From positions 62,001-126,000 of the forward strand of contig NZ_JAHXZN010000004.1 in NCBI RefSeq assembly GCF_019429485.1: 64,000 nt of DNA, given 5' to 3'. The notes under the pieces are model-generated. The model ran no database searches. It was not told where the DNA came from and saw only the letters and a list, made by a program, of their open reading frames with translations. A program made the position numbers and the translations under genes. Every line of letters starts with the position of its first letter. Positions within the stretch are counted from its first letter, which is position 1. The DNA comes from Sphingomonas citri. Lineage in GTDB: Bacteria > Pseudomonadota > Alphaproteobacteria > Sphingomonadales > Sphingomonadaceae. This document shows positions 53,403-62,556 of this stretch, piece by piece.

Positions 53403-54161
53403 TCAGCCGGCCAGACGAACCGGGATCCGACGCGGCGCGCGACCGTGGGTCTCGATCAGCGACACGTCCGCGCCGTCGAACGCCGCCGCGGTGAGCCGAC
53501 CGCTCAGATAGCTGCCGCTGTCCAGACACAACCGACCTGGGCCGGCGTACGCCTCTTCCTTGGGCGTGTGGCCGTGCACCACCAGCCATGGATCGTCGCG
53601 CTCGGCCTGGAGAAACTCGCTGCGGATCCACAGCAGGTCGCGCTTGTCCTGCTGCTCCAGCGCTACCCCCGGGCGGATGCCGGCGTGGACGAACAATAGC
53701 CGGCCCCGCACCACCGAGAGCTCGCATCGCTCGAGAAAGGCGCGGTGCGATGGTGGTACCGCGGCGCGAAAGGCGTCACGCCGCGCTGCCCAGGCCGTGC
53801 GCGATTCCTCCTTGGGCGGTTCGACGCCATAGGAGCGAAGCGTGGTATCGCCGCCGTGCTTGGCCCAGCCCAGCCCGCTGATCCGTCCGTCGAGGTAGTC
53901 GAGCATCGCGTCCTCGTGGTTGCCCAGTAGGAAGCGGCTCTCGAACGCCGGGTCGTCGGCGAAGGCGATGAGTTGGTCGATCACCTCGCGCGAGCGCGGA
54001 CCGCGGTCGATGTAGTCGCCGAGGAAGACGATCAACGTGCGTCCCGTCGGTGCACGCGCGACACGATCGGCGCGGACCTGATCGAGCAGGCGCGCGAGCA
54101 GATCGGCGCGGCCATGGATGTCACCCACGGCATAGGTCAAGCGATCGGTAAGCGGCGGCAT
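53403..54161 (-). CDS. Metallophosphoesterase, PPP-type phosphatase
   Basis: The 252-residue protein has the PPP signatures GDIHGR, GDYIDRG, GNHE and HAGIRPG, and a HGHT near the end. It resembles bacterial serine/threonine phosphatases of the PrpA/ApaH-like group. As it sits 16 bp after the exopolysaccharide polymerase gene, a role in controlling the BY-kinase system is possible, though those need a tyrosine phosphatase. Confidence 0.9.
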   Translation of the reverse strand: MPPLTDRLTYAVGDIHGRADLLARLLDQVRADRVARAPTGRTLIVFLGDYIDRGPRSREVIDQLIAFADDPAFESRFLLGNHEDAMLDYLDGRISGLGWAKHGGDTTLRSYGVEPPKEESRTAWAARRDAFRAAVPPSHRAFLERCELSVVRGRLLFVHAGIRPGVALEQQDKRDLLWIRSEFLQAERDDPWLVVHGHTPKEEAYAGPGRLCLDSGSYLSGRLTAAAFDGADVSLIETHGRAPRRIPVRLAG

Positions 54162-54177
54162 TGGTCCTCCTGGTCGG

Positions 54178-55569
54178 TTAGGCCGCCGCGGGAACCGCCG
54201 CCGCTGTCGCGCCGCTGCGCGGACGCCGCGTCTTGGGCGCGTCGCGCAGGATGAACATCGATGACAGCATCACCAGCGCGATCGGATTGAGCGGGGTCAA
54301 CAGCGTGCCCTCGAACGAGTACCACAGGATCAGGATGATGGCGAACTGCCGGCTGGGTGTCCGATCGAACATGGAGAAAAGGAGAAAGACGTAGAGCAGC
54401 AGCCCTTGGATCAGGCCATATTCCACCACGGCCTTGACGATCGGCCACCAGAAGGTATTCCCGCCGCGCTCGATCTGCCCGGGACCCACGCCGGAATACA
54501 CCGCGGAGGGATCGAGCAGCGCACGTCGCACGCGATCCAGCGGTTCGATGAAGCGCGAACTGCCGCTACTGCCCTGCTTGTCGAACTCGCCCATGCGGTT
54601 CGCCACCATGTCGAACCACTGCAGTTGCAGCGCCACGAACAGCGCGATGAAGGCAGTCGCCAGCACGGTGACGAAGGTGCGGATGTTCATGCGCGTGAAC
54701 ACGATCGGCAGCGCCACCAGCAGAAGCGCCAGCCCGGTGCCGGCGAAGGTCGCGAACAGGGTCGCGCCGAAGAAAACGACGCGCAACATTCGATGAAGGA
54801 AGAGCAGCTCGATAATCAGCGCAAGTGAGATGAACTGCGAGATGAATGACACCTCGAGAAAGGTAATTCCCGAGGGTTTCATGTACTTCATGCCGAACTG
54901 CAGCGGCTGGATATAGAGAAACTCAGGAACCAGATAGGCGCTGGGCACCAGCTTGTCGAGGTTGGGCCAATATTGCCAGCCAATGCTAAACTGGATTGCG
55001 TGCTGTATCCACACGATCACCGCGAACACCAGCATGAGGTTGCTGAATAGCGTGAGGCACTTTTTATGAGTTTCCGGTGTCGTGTCGAACGCGACCAAAA
55101 AAGGCAGGTAGAGTAGAAAGTACAGTCCGATGCTGCTGAGCGAGAATGCTGAGGTGAACAGCACGGTGCTGAGCGCAGAGGTGATCACCACCGCGAGATA
55201 CAGCATCGTGCGCTCCGGCCGGAACACCGGACGGGCGAACAGCACCCCGACCGTCAGCGCGATCAGAGCGATAGGAAAGATCACCGGGATGATCGCGCCG
55301 GACGGACCGATGCCGATCTTCTGCAGCACGGTGATGCCGATCAGCATCGCGGTGAAGACGCCGACGATCACTTTCTGCTGAACGGCATCCTGCTCGCGCG
55401 TTTCCGGCTCTGTCGGAGCGCTGCTGACCGGCGCGCCACCGCCCCCGGCGCCGCTGCGCCGCACGCGCCGCCGTACCGGCGCGTCGCCGCCCTTGATCGG
55501 CATGCCGAACTGATCGAGCGCCGGAGGCGCGCGGCGGCCGTCGTCGGATCCCTCACTCACCGCCACCAC
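54178..55569 (-). CDS. Wzy/O-antigen-ligase-like exopolysaccharide polymerase
   Basis: The 463-residue protein has a 65-residue charged N-terminal cytoplasmic part and about eleven hydrophobic segments, with a large outer loop around YSGVGPGQIERGGNTFWWP before the last helices. This layout and its place in the export cluster support a Wzy-type polymerase. Codon use is less GC-biased than in the flanking enzymes, as usual for such genes. The start is GTG behind GAGGGAGAG. Confidence 0.8.
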   Translation of the reverse strand: MVAVSEGSDDGRRAPPALDQFGMPIKGGDAPVRRRVRRSGAGGGGAPVSSAPTEPETREQDAVQQKVIVGVFTAMLIGITVLQKIGIGPSGAIIPVIFPIALIALTVGVLFARPVFRPERTMLYLAVVITSALSTVLFTSAFSLSSIGLYFLLYLPFLVAFDTTPETHKKCLTLFSNLMLVFAVIVWIQHAIQFSIGWQYWPNLDKLVPSAYLVPEFLYIQPLQFGMKYMKPSGITFLEVSFISQFISLALIIELLFLHRMLRVVFFGATLFATFAGTGLALLLVALPIVFTRMNIRTFVTVLATAFIALFVALQLQWFDMVANRMGEFDKQGSSGSSRFIEPLDRVRRALLDPSAVYSGVGPGQIERGGNTFWWPIVKAVVEYGLIQGLLLYVFLLFSMFDRTPSRQFAIILILWYSFEGTLLTPLNPIALVMLSSMFILRDAPKTRRPRSGATAAAVPAAA

Positions 55570-55656
55570 TCTCCCTCACCGGCTAAGTTCATCGATACAC
55601 GGAAGCCTTGAACCGTGTCCATCGGCGCCCTGCGGCGCCGACTGTCCCGTCACGGC

Positions 55657-56970
55657 TCAGCGGCGGTGCATCCGCTCGACCGCGCTCGCCGCGGTGCGCT
55701 CGGCGAGCCGCGCGCGATAGCCGGCGCGATAGTCGGGCGCTGCGGCGAGGTCGGCGGGCAGGGTCAGCGGCGCGAAGCTGGTGCTCGGCGCCACCGTCGT
55801 GCCGCGCGCACCCGCGTCCTGCACCAACATCGTCAGCTCGTTGAGGTGCATCAGGAAGTCCGGCCCCATCAGCTGCGGCCGGCCCTCCGCCAGCGCCTTG
55901 CCCATCTCGGCGATACCGAGGATCTTGTCCTGCGCGTACACCTCGCGGCGCCGCAGCCAGCTGACCAGCCGGTGCTTGGGCGAGCGGCCGACACCGCGCT
56001 CGGCCTCGACCGCGTGCGACTTCCAGCGCCGCACCAGCGCCAGGCGACGACCCTTGATGCCGAAGCGGCGACCGATCGCTGGCTGGCTGCGCGCGCTATA
56101 CGCCTTGCGTGCGCTGAGGCTGACGCGCGAGAAGCGCTCGAGGAAGACCGGCGACTGGTCGTGGAAGACGTTGTCGACGCTGATCTCACCCGCCTCGCCG
56201 ATGACTCGCATCTGATGGTCGCGCGGCGCCACCCAGCTGCACGTCACGCGCGCGGCGACGCCGTTGTCGAAGCTGAGGCACGCCACCGACAGGTCGGGCG
56301 TGGTGGCCGGGTGGAGCGGCTCGGGCGTGTTCTTGTCGGGAACGAGGCAGGTCGAGAAAGCGGTCACCGCGCGCACCGGGCCGAACAGCGCGCACAGCCA
56401 GGCGAGGTGATAGCCGATATGCTCGACGGTGCAGCCCTCCTGCAGCTCCTCGGCATAGGGGAAGGGCGCGCCGGTCGGGCTCGTCACCGTGTCGAGCCGC
56501 ATCAGGTGTGCGGGATTGTCGTCGAGCTCGGCATAGACCAGCACGGGGCGGCCGATCGCGCCGTCGGCGATCGCCTTCCACAAGGTCATCACCGCGTCCG
56601 AGTAGAGGTTGCACGGCGCCGCGGCGAGCACACGGCCCTCGGCCTCGGCCAGCTCGAACAGGGCGCGGGTGCGCGCCGGCTCGGTGGTGATCGGCTTCTC
56701 GGTATAGACGTGCTTGCCCGCCTCGAGCGCGCGGCGGGTCACCTCCTCGTGCGAGGCGATGCTGGTGAGATTGATCACGACCTCCACCCGCGGGTCGGCC
56801 AGCAGCGCGTCGAACGAGGGGTAGAGCGGGAAGCCGTAGTGATCGTGCACCACCTGCGCGCGCGCGGCGTCGCGGTCGTAGACGCCGCAGATCTCGATCT
56901 CGGGATAGGCCCAGCGCGTGCGCATGTAGATGTCGAACACATAGCCGCAGCCGACGAACGCGATCTTCAT
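55657..56970 (-). CDS. Gfo/Idh/MocA-family oxidoreductase
   Basis: The 437-residue protein starts with a Rossmann motif (IAFVGCGYVFDIYM) and carries the family EKP motif (GKHVYTEKPITTE, residues about 91-103), whose Lys is catalytic. It probably oxidises or reduces a sugar or sugar nucleotide. Its start overlaps the end of the aldo/keto reductase gene by four bases, so the two redox enzymes act in one step series of polymer sugar synthesis. Family is firm, substrate unknown. Confidence 0.88.
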   Translation of the reverse strand: MKIAFVGCGYVFDIYMRTRWAYPEIEICGVYDRDAARAQVVHDHYGFPLYPSFDALLADPRVEVVINLTSIASHEEVTRRALEAGKHVYTEKPITTEPARTRALFELAEAEGRVLAAAPCNLYSDAVMTLWKAIADGAIGRPVLVYAELDDNPAHLMRLDTVTSPTGAPFPYAEELQEGCTVEHIGYHLAWLCALFGPVRAVTAFSTCLVPDKNTPEPLHPATTPDLSVACLSFDNGVAARVTCSWVAPRDHQMRVIGEAGEISVDNVFHDQSPVFLERFSRVSLSARKAYSARSQPAIGRRFGIKGRRLALVRRWKSHAVEAERGVGRSPKHRLVSWLRRREVYAQDKILGIAEMGKALAEGRPQLMGPDFLMHLNELTMLVQDAGARGTTVAPSTSFAPLTLPADLAAAPDYRAGYRARLAERTAASAVERMHRR

Positions 56971-57800
56971 GCTCTGTCCCCCTGAGAATGGTCGCCGATC
57001 GACGCGGCGAGCGCGCGGACGCGCTCGGGCTGGCGCGAGCCGATCAGCGTGGTGGTGACCAGCGGCGAGGCGTGCGCGCGCCGCACCGCCGCCGCGGCGT
57101 CGACGCCGGGCTGGAAGCGCAGCACCTCGCGCGCGATCACCGGGATGCCGCGCGCGCGGATCGCCGCACCGCGCGCGTCCTCGGCGATCGCCGCGATGAC
57201 GTCCCACGGCAGTTCGAGCACCTCGGTCACCTCGCTCGCCAGCGCGGCGTCGAGCCCGGCGAGGTCGTCGCAGGCGATGCCGACCAGCCGCGCGCGCCCC
57301 GATCTCTTGGCCTCGGCGAGCGCACCCACCGCCTCGCCGCGCGCGATCGTCGCGGCGTCGGGGCTGTGGAGCAGGAAAGCATCGACGTGATCGCTGCGCA
57401 GCCGGCGCAGCGAGCCGTCGAGCTCGCGCAGCAGCCCGGCCTGGCTCCAGTCGGTGCGCATCGCGCCGGCGCGCTGCGCGGTCACCGCCGCGCCCATCTG
57501 GCGCCGCGCCAGCACCGCGCGCAGCAGCGGCTTGAGCGGGCGCATCAGCCGCATCTTGGCGGAGAAGGCGTTGCCCGCCTTGGTGACGACCTGGGCGCGG
57601 TGGCGCTGGCCGCGCAGCGCGCGCCCGATCGCGCGCTCGCTGTCGCCCTGGCCGTAGATGTTGGCGGTGTCGAGCAAGCTCACGCCGAGATCGAGCGCGA
57701 GCTGGATCAGCGCGACGCTGTCGCCGAGCGTGCTGGGATTGTTGAACGACCCCATCTTGGCGCAGCCGAGGCCGAGCGGCGGGAACGCGGGCGCGGTCAT
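56967..57800 (-). CDS. Aldo/keto reductase in the exopolysaccharide operon
   Basis: A 277-residue aldo/keto reductase with D44 and Y49 (LLDTANIYGQG), K74 (VVTKAG) and H145 (FLLHSPD). ATG 57800 follows GGAG. It is coupled to the Gfo/Idh gene, so it likely handles the keto-sugar that partner makes or uses. Confidence 0.87.
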   Translation of the reverse strand: MTAPAFPPLGLGCAKMGSFNNPSTLGDSVALIQLALDLGVSLLDTANIYGQGDSERAIGRALRGQRHRAQVVTKAGNAFSAKMRLMRPLKPLLRAVLARRQMGAAVTAQRAGAMRTDWSQAGLLRELDGSLRRLRSDHVDAFLLHSPDAATIARGEAVGALAEAKRSGRARLVGIACDDLAGLDAALASEVTEVLELPWDVIAAIAEDARGAAIRARGIPVIAREVLRFQPGVDAAAAVRRAHASPLVTTTLIGSRQPERVRALAASIGDHSQGDRA

Positions 57801-57827
57801 CGGCGGGTCTCCAGGTGGGTAACACAC

Positions 57828-57966
57828 GATCCTCCCCCGGAGGGGGAGGGGGACCAGCCGCAGGCTGGTGGAGGGGTATCGCGGGAGGCGATGGCGTGCG
57901 CGCTCGCCGGCCGGGTCACCGCTCCATCAGCGCTCCGCGCTGCCACCTCCCCTTGCAGGGGAGAAT
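57828..57966. repeat. Palindromic repeat, family A, within the exopolysaccharide operon
   Basis: A 139-bp copy with ends GATCCTCCCCC and GCAGGGGAGAAT and an inner CCAGCCGCAGGCTGG arm. It lies between the GT2 and aldo/keto reductase genes on the same strand, so it may lower read-through inside the operon. Confidence 0.8.
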
Positions 57967-57978
57967 GAGTAGCGCGCC

Positions 57979-58875
57979 TCACCGCCACAGATGCCCCCCG
58001 CAGTCGCGGATATAGCGTCGCGCCGCCTTGCCGATCGGCGCGCGCGCGGGGCGGTCGCGGCGGCGCAGCCACGTCACGAACTGGCGCATCGCGCGCACCA
58101 CGTCCATCTCGCCGCGCGCGAAGGCATAGGCGTAGGGCGGGAAGGCGATCAGGTTCACCCACACGTACGGCGAGGGCATGCGCAGGTAGCTGATGATGAA
58201 CTTGTTGGTCAGCCGATCCGACTGCACCAGCCGCTTGGGCTTGCGCCCGGCGGGATGCTCCAGCTCCTCGCACACGATGTCGGGCTGGTAGCGGATCGTC
58301 CAGCCGCGATCGATGATGCGGTAGGAGAGCTCGATCTCCTCCAGCCCGTAGAAGAAATCGGGCAGGAAGCCGCCGGTCTCCGCGATCGTCGCGGCGCGGA
58401 ACGCCACGCAGCCGCCGACGAAGCGGAAGGTGTCGAACGGCTGGGTCAGGTCGATCGACTTGTCGGTGTGCGGGATCAGGTCGGGGCGGGGGCGGGTCTC
58501 GCCGCGGACGTGCTTGCGGATCGTCACCGCGCCGAGCCGCGGCGTCGCGTCGAACAAGGCGCCGAACCGATCGAGGAAGTCGGGCGTCTCGACGAACACG
58601 TCGTCGTCGAGCAGCACCACCACCTCGCCGCGCGCCCGCTCGAACGCGAGGTTGCGCGCGACCACGCCCTTGTTGACGCCGTCCCACAGGTGGACCGCGT
58701 GCGCGAACGGGGCGAGCTGCGCGGTGCGGTCGATCCGCTCGACGTTGTTGTCGATCACGATCAGCTCGTAATCGGCGCGCCCGGCGAGATGCCGGGCGAG
58801 CCGCTCGATCACCTCGGCGAGGATCGGCTCGCGCGCGTAGGTGAGGATCGCGATCGAGTAGCGGATGTCGGTCAT
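57979..58875 (-). CDS. GT2-family glycosyltransferase
   Basis: The 298-residue protein has the GT-A fold start YSIAILTYAREPILAEVIER, the nucleotide-sugar DxD motif VVLLDDDVF, and FVGGCVAFRA with a following ED-type acceptor motif (GLEEIELSYR). It adds one sugar on the cytoplasmic side. No membrane segment is evident. Its start overlaps the flippase stop by four bases. Confidence 0.9.
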   Translation of the reverse strand: MTDIRYSIAILTYAREPILAEVIERLARHLAGRADYELIVIDNNVERIDRTAQLAPFAHAVHLWDGVNKGVVARNLAFERARGEVVVLLDDDVFVETPDFLDRFGALFDATPRLGAVTIRKHVRGETRPRPDLIPHTDKSIDLTQPFDTFRFVGGCVAFRAATIAETGGFLPDFFYGLEEIELSYRIIDRGWTIRYQPDIVCEELEHPAGRKPKRLVQSDRLTNKFIISYLRMPSPYVWVNLIAFPPYAYAFARGEMDVVRAMRQFVTWLRRRDRPARAPIGKAARRYIRDCGGHLWR

Positions 58876-60161
58876 GCGGTGGTCTCTCGCGCGTGGCGCG
58901 CCTCGGCGGCGCGCAGCAGCAGCAGGTTGATCGCCTGGGTCACGGCGAAGGCGATCGCCATGCCGGCGACGCCGTGGCGCCCGCCGAACCACACGCCCAG
59001 GATGGTCAGCGCCGCGGTGACGCAGCGGATCGCCAGCATCGTCCGGCCGGCGCGACGCACGATCAGCAGCGTCTCGGACGGCAGGTTGAGCCCGAACAGG
59101 AAGAAGCCGAGCGCGAGCAGCCGCACGTTGGCGGCCGAGCCGTCATATTGCCCGTGGAACACCAGAGCGACGAGCCGCGCGGCGAACACCGCGACCAGCG
59201 CCAGATACAGGCCGGTCGCGACCGCGATGGTGAGCCGCGAGCGCCGCACCACGCGCGCCAGTCCGGGCAGTCCCTCGGCGGCGAAGGCGCGCGCCGCGCG
59301 CGGCTTGTCGATCGAATCGATCGCCGAGACGATGCTCATCGCCGGGTTGGTCAGCGTCCGCGCCGCGGTGAACAAGGCAGCGGCGACGGGGCCGACCAGC
59401 ACACCGATCACCACCACGATCGAGGCGGTGCTGTAGACCGAATAGGGTAGGTTGGTCGCGGCGAGCCAGCTCGACTCGGCGCGGTGGCGGCGCACCAAGG
59501 CGCGCACCCCGGCACGGTCGGCGCGCGCGGGCGCGAGCCCCGGCAGCGCCAGCGCGAGCGCGGCGAGGCTGGCGAGCACCCAGGCGAGGGCGCCGCCGGG
59601 CGCGCCCAGGCCGAGCCGGCCCGCCAGCAGCGCGGCGAGCGCGAGCACGAGGAAATAGGCGGTCGCGCACAGCGCCACCATGTCGGCGCGGTCGATCTTG
59701 TAGAGCCAGCGCCGCGCGAACTCCCACGCCAGCATCGCGGGCGAGATCAACGCGGTGAGCAGCAGCGGCTCGACCGCCCAGCCGCACTCGGGCCAGCGCC
59801 GCGCCGCCAGCGCGACCGCGCCGCCGACCAGCGCGGTCGCCGCCGAGAGCGCCAGCGCGAGCACGAGCGCGATCCACCACCAGTCGCTGTTCTCGGCGTG
59901 CGCGGCGAGCGGGTCGTGGTCGGCGCGATGGTCGGTGGTGAAGGGCAACACCGCGGCCGAGCGGTGGAAACCGGCGATGACGTAGTGAAGCCCGATCATC
60001 ATGCCGACCGCGCCGAACTCGCTCACCGCCAGCGCGCGGCCGAGCAGGGCGAAGGCGATGATGTTGCCGAGCCCCGACGTGCCCTGGTCGACCAGCGCGT
60101 ACAGCCGCGGCGCCGCGGCGGCCCCGACGCGCCGCTCGAGCGGCGCGGCCAGCGTGCGCAT
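58872..60161 (-). CDS. Wzx-like polysaccharide flippase
   Basis: The 429-residue product has about twelve hydrophobic segments in the MATE/MOP layout, with LVDQGTSGLGNIIAFALLGR near the start as in Wzx-type transporters. It would flip lipid-linked repeat units. ATG 60161 is the only standard start nearby, but a strong GAGGAGG site at 60196-60202 lies 7 nt before an in-frame ATC (60188), so the true start may be there. Confidence 0.82.
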   Translation of the reverse strand: MRTLAAPLERRVGAAAAPRLYALVDQGTSGLGNIIAFALLGRALAVSEFGAVGMMIGLHYVIAGFHRSAAVLPFTTDHRADHDPLAAHAENSDWWWIALVLALALSAATALVGGAVALAARRWPECGWAVEPLLLTALISPAMLAWEFARRWLYKIDRADMVALCATAYFLVLALAALLAGRLGLGAPGGALAWVLASLAALALALPGLAPARADRAGVRALVRRHRAESSWLAATNLPYSVYSTASIVVVIGVLVGPVAAALFTAARTLTNPAMSIVSAIDSIDKPRAARAFAAEGLPGLARVVRRSRLTIAVATGLYLALVAVFAARLVALVFHGQYDGSAANVRLLALGFFLFGLNLPSETLLIVRRAGRTMLAIRCVTAALTILGVWFGGRHGVAGMAIAFAVTQAINLLLLRAAEARHARETTA

Positions 60162-60267
60162 CGCGCGTTCGAGGCGTTGCGCCGGGATGGTCGGTCCTCC
60201 TCGTCGGGGCGGTGGTGATGGGGAAGGGGGGGGGGAGGATGCTCGCGCGCGCGGCACGCATCCTTCG

Positions 60268-60360
60268 TCATCCTGAGCTCGTCTCAGGGTCCACCGTTCC
60301 GCACACTCAGAGGCCGCGGTGCCTGCGGCACGGTGGATCCCGAAACGAGTTCGGGATGAC
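60268..60360. repeat. Palindromic repeat, family B
   Basis: Arms GTCATCCTGAGCTCGTCTCA and GAAACGAGTTCGGGATGAC with inner GTCCACCG and CGGTGGATCC, like the copy at 36678. It separates the flippase gene from the Wzz/BY-kinase gene on the same strand. Confidence 0.8.
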
Positions 60361-60397
60361 GGCTGACGGCGCCGGCTCACGCCGACGCGGCCCGCCG

Positions 60398-62512
60398 TCA
60401 GTTGCTGACGTAATATTCCTTCATGTCCGTGTAGTAGTAAGACGCGTCGCCGTAGCCCGACTGCGCCTGGGTCTTCAGGTTGACCATCGTCATCGCCACA
60501 CCCGCGACCGAGCCGCCGACCGTCTCGATCTGGTGGAGCGCGGCGCGAACCGCCTTCACCGGCGTACGGCGCCAGTGCGTCAGCAGCGCGAGCGAGTCGA
60601 GCTGCGGGATCATCGTGCGCGTGTCCACCACCGCGAGCACGGGCGCGGTGTCGATCAGGATCACCTCGAACTCGCGCCGCAGCGTCGCGATCATGTCCTT
60701 GAACGCCTCGGTCTCGAAGATGCGCTGGCTCTTCTCGGCGCCCGGCGTGATCGGCAGGATCACCGCGCCGGTCTGGTCGGTGATCATCACGTCGCGCAGC
60801 GTCGCCTCGCCGTTGAGCGCGTTGGTCCAGCCGATCGCGGCGTCGGGGCACATCGCCTGGGTCACCGAGCGGCGCCGCAGGTCGGCGTCGATGATCGCCA
60901 CCTTGGTCGAGGCCATCGCCAGCACGCGCGCCATCGAAGTGGTGGTGGTCGTCTTGCCCTCGCGCGGCAGCGCGGAGGTGACGCCGATCACGCGCCCGCC
61001 CTCGGTCGGCGCCTCGCGCGCGTCGAAGATCAGCGTCGTCGCCAGGCTGCGGAACGCCTCGGCGTAGGACGACATCGGGTGCAGGATCACCGCCTCGGCC
61101 GGGTCCTTGGTGCGCGGCTTGTCGATCGCCGACGTCAGCGTCGGAATCGAGTTGAGGAAGTCGACGCCGAGCAGGCGCTGGATGTCGTCGATCGTGTTGA
61201 TCGTCTGCGACCAGCGCTCGCGCAGATAGGCCAGCGCCAGCGCCAGCGCGGTGCCGAGCGCGAAGCCGACGAGCAGGTTGATCAGCAAGCGCGGCGACGA
61301 GGGCTTGAGCGGCGGCACCGCCTCGACGACGATCTGCGCGTCCGGCTGGACGATCGCGAGGTTGGTGGTCTGCTGACCCACGGTGGCGAGGAGGTTGGAG
61401 TAGAGCTGGCGCGCGGCATCCGCCTGGCGCTGCAGCTCGGCCAATTCGACGCCGGCGCGGACGTTCGACGCGAGCCGGCCCTGGGTCTGCGCGAGGCTGG
61501 ACTCGATCGAGGCCGCGCGCGCGCGCGCTGCATCGGACTCGGCGCGGACACTGCGCGACACGCTCGACATCTCACGCTCGACCGACTTGTCGAGCTCGGC
61601 GACGCGCTGACGGGCGTCGATCACCTGCGGGTTGCGATCGCCGTAGCGCGCGCTCAACCCGGCCAGGTCGCGCGCCGCCTCGGCGCGCTGCTGGCGCAGG
61701 CTCGACAGCGCGCTGGTATCCACACCGCCCGAGATCACGGTGCTGCCGCTGGCCTGGCCGCGGACCGCGGCCTGAGCCGCCTCGCCGCGCGCACCGGCGA
61801 GCGAGTTGTTCATGTCGGTAAGCGCGTCGCCCTGCCCGCTCGACGTCGGGTCGACGACGATGTTGTTGCGCAGGCGATAGGCCGCGACCGCGGCGTCGGC
61901 CTGGCGCGCTCGCTGGCCGAGCAGCTCGAGCTGCTTGTTGAGGTCGGTCTTGCCGCCGTCCTCGGTGCCCGCTTTCTGCTGCGCCTGCACCGCGAGATAG
62001 GCGCGCGAGAAAGCGTTCGCGATGCGCGCCGCGTCGAGCGGGTTCGCATCGGTGTAGCTGACGGTGAACAACGGAGTCTGACCCACGCGCGCGGCGGCGA
62101 CGTTGGCGAGCAGCGCCGAGGCGAGCGCGTCAATCGACTGGCCGCTCGGGTCCATCGACTTGGCGACCTCGCGGAGGCGCGCGTTGTTGAGCACCGCCTT
62201 GTCGCGCAGCACCTGCTTGGCTACCGGCAGCGAGCTGACGATCTGGAGCTGTGCGCTGATCGCCGCATCACGCTCCTGGTCGGTCAGTGAGCGCTGCGCC
62301 TGAGCACCAGCATCGCGCGCCAGCGTCGCGGCCGGCGCATATTGCAGCTGCGTCGTGGCAGTGTACTTGGGCGACATCAGCTTGGTGCCGACATAGGCCA
62401 AGACCAGCATGGCGGCCACGATCGCGACGCTGAGCGGCAGATGCCGCTTCAAGCGCGAGAACAGCCCGGCGAGATCCTGCGGTCCAGGGTCTCGGATTGT
62501 CTCCTGATTCAT
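60398..62512 (-). CDS. Wzz/BY-kinase fusion (chain-length regulator and tyrosine autokinase)
   Basis: The 704-residue protein has membrane helices at about 27-46 and 409-430 enclosing a coiled-coil periplasmic domain. The cytoplasmic kinase domain has Walker A SALPREGKTTT (513-523), Walker A' IIDADLRR (540-547) and Walker B VILIDTAP, and the C-terminal tyrosine cluster GYGDASYYYTDMKEYY. It controls polymer length with Wza and Wzy. In gellan-type clusters these parts are separate proteins (GelC and GelE); here they are fused. Confidence 0.93.
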   Translation of the reverse strand: MNQETIRDPGPQDLAGLFSRLKRHLPLSVAIVAAMLVLAYVGTKLMSPKYTATTQLQYAPAATLARDAGAQAQRSLTDQERDAAISAQLQIVSSLPVAKQVLRDKAVLNNARLREVAKSMDPSGQSIDALASALLANVAAARVGQTPLFTVSYTDANPLDAARIANAFSRAYLAVQAQQKAGTEDGGKTDLNKQLELLGQRARQADAAVAAYRLRNNIVVDPTSSGQGDALTDMNNSLAGARGEAAQAAVRGQASGSTVISGGVDTSALSSLRQQRAEAARDLAGLSARYGDRNPQVIDARQRVAELDKSVEREMSSVSRSVRAESDAARARAASIESSLAQTQGRLASNVRAGVELAELQRQADAARQLYSNLLATVGQQTTNLAIVQPDAQIVVEAVPPLKPSSPRLLINLLVGFALGTALALALAYLRERWSQTINTIDDIQRLLGVDFLNSIPTLTSAIDKPRTKDPAEAVILHPMSSYAEAFRSLATTLIFDAREAPTEGGRVIGVTSALPREGKTTTTTSMARVLAMASTKVAIIDADLRRRSVTQAMCPDAAIGWTNALNGEATLRDVMITDQTGAVILPITPGAEKSQRIFETEAFKDMIATLRREFEVILIDTAPVLAVVDTRTMIPQLDSLALLTHWRRTPVKAVRAALHQIETVGGSVAGVAMTMVNLKTQAQSGYGDASYYYTDMKEYYVSN

Positions 62513-62556
62513 AAACTACCTGCGCTGGCTGGGATCGATGATGGCATCGCCCTGGG

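Noticed and set aside
56971..57825. Extension of the Gfo/Idh frame to a 722-residue protein
   Set aside because: The extra part is an out-of-frame reading of the aldo/keto reductase gene; the MKIAFVGCG start at 56970 is the family start.
17386..57966. Family A elements as insertion sequences
   Set aside because: They are about 140 bp, carry no transposase and show no clear target duplications; only one has an adjacent gene.
60189..60851. Extension of the flippase frame through the family B repeat into the kinase gene
   Set aside because: The translated repeat and kinase antiframe have no protein character; the real start lies at 60161 or 60188.
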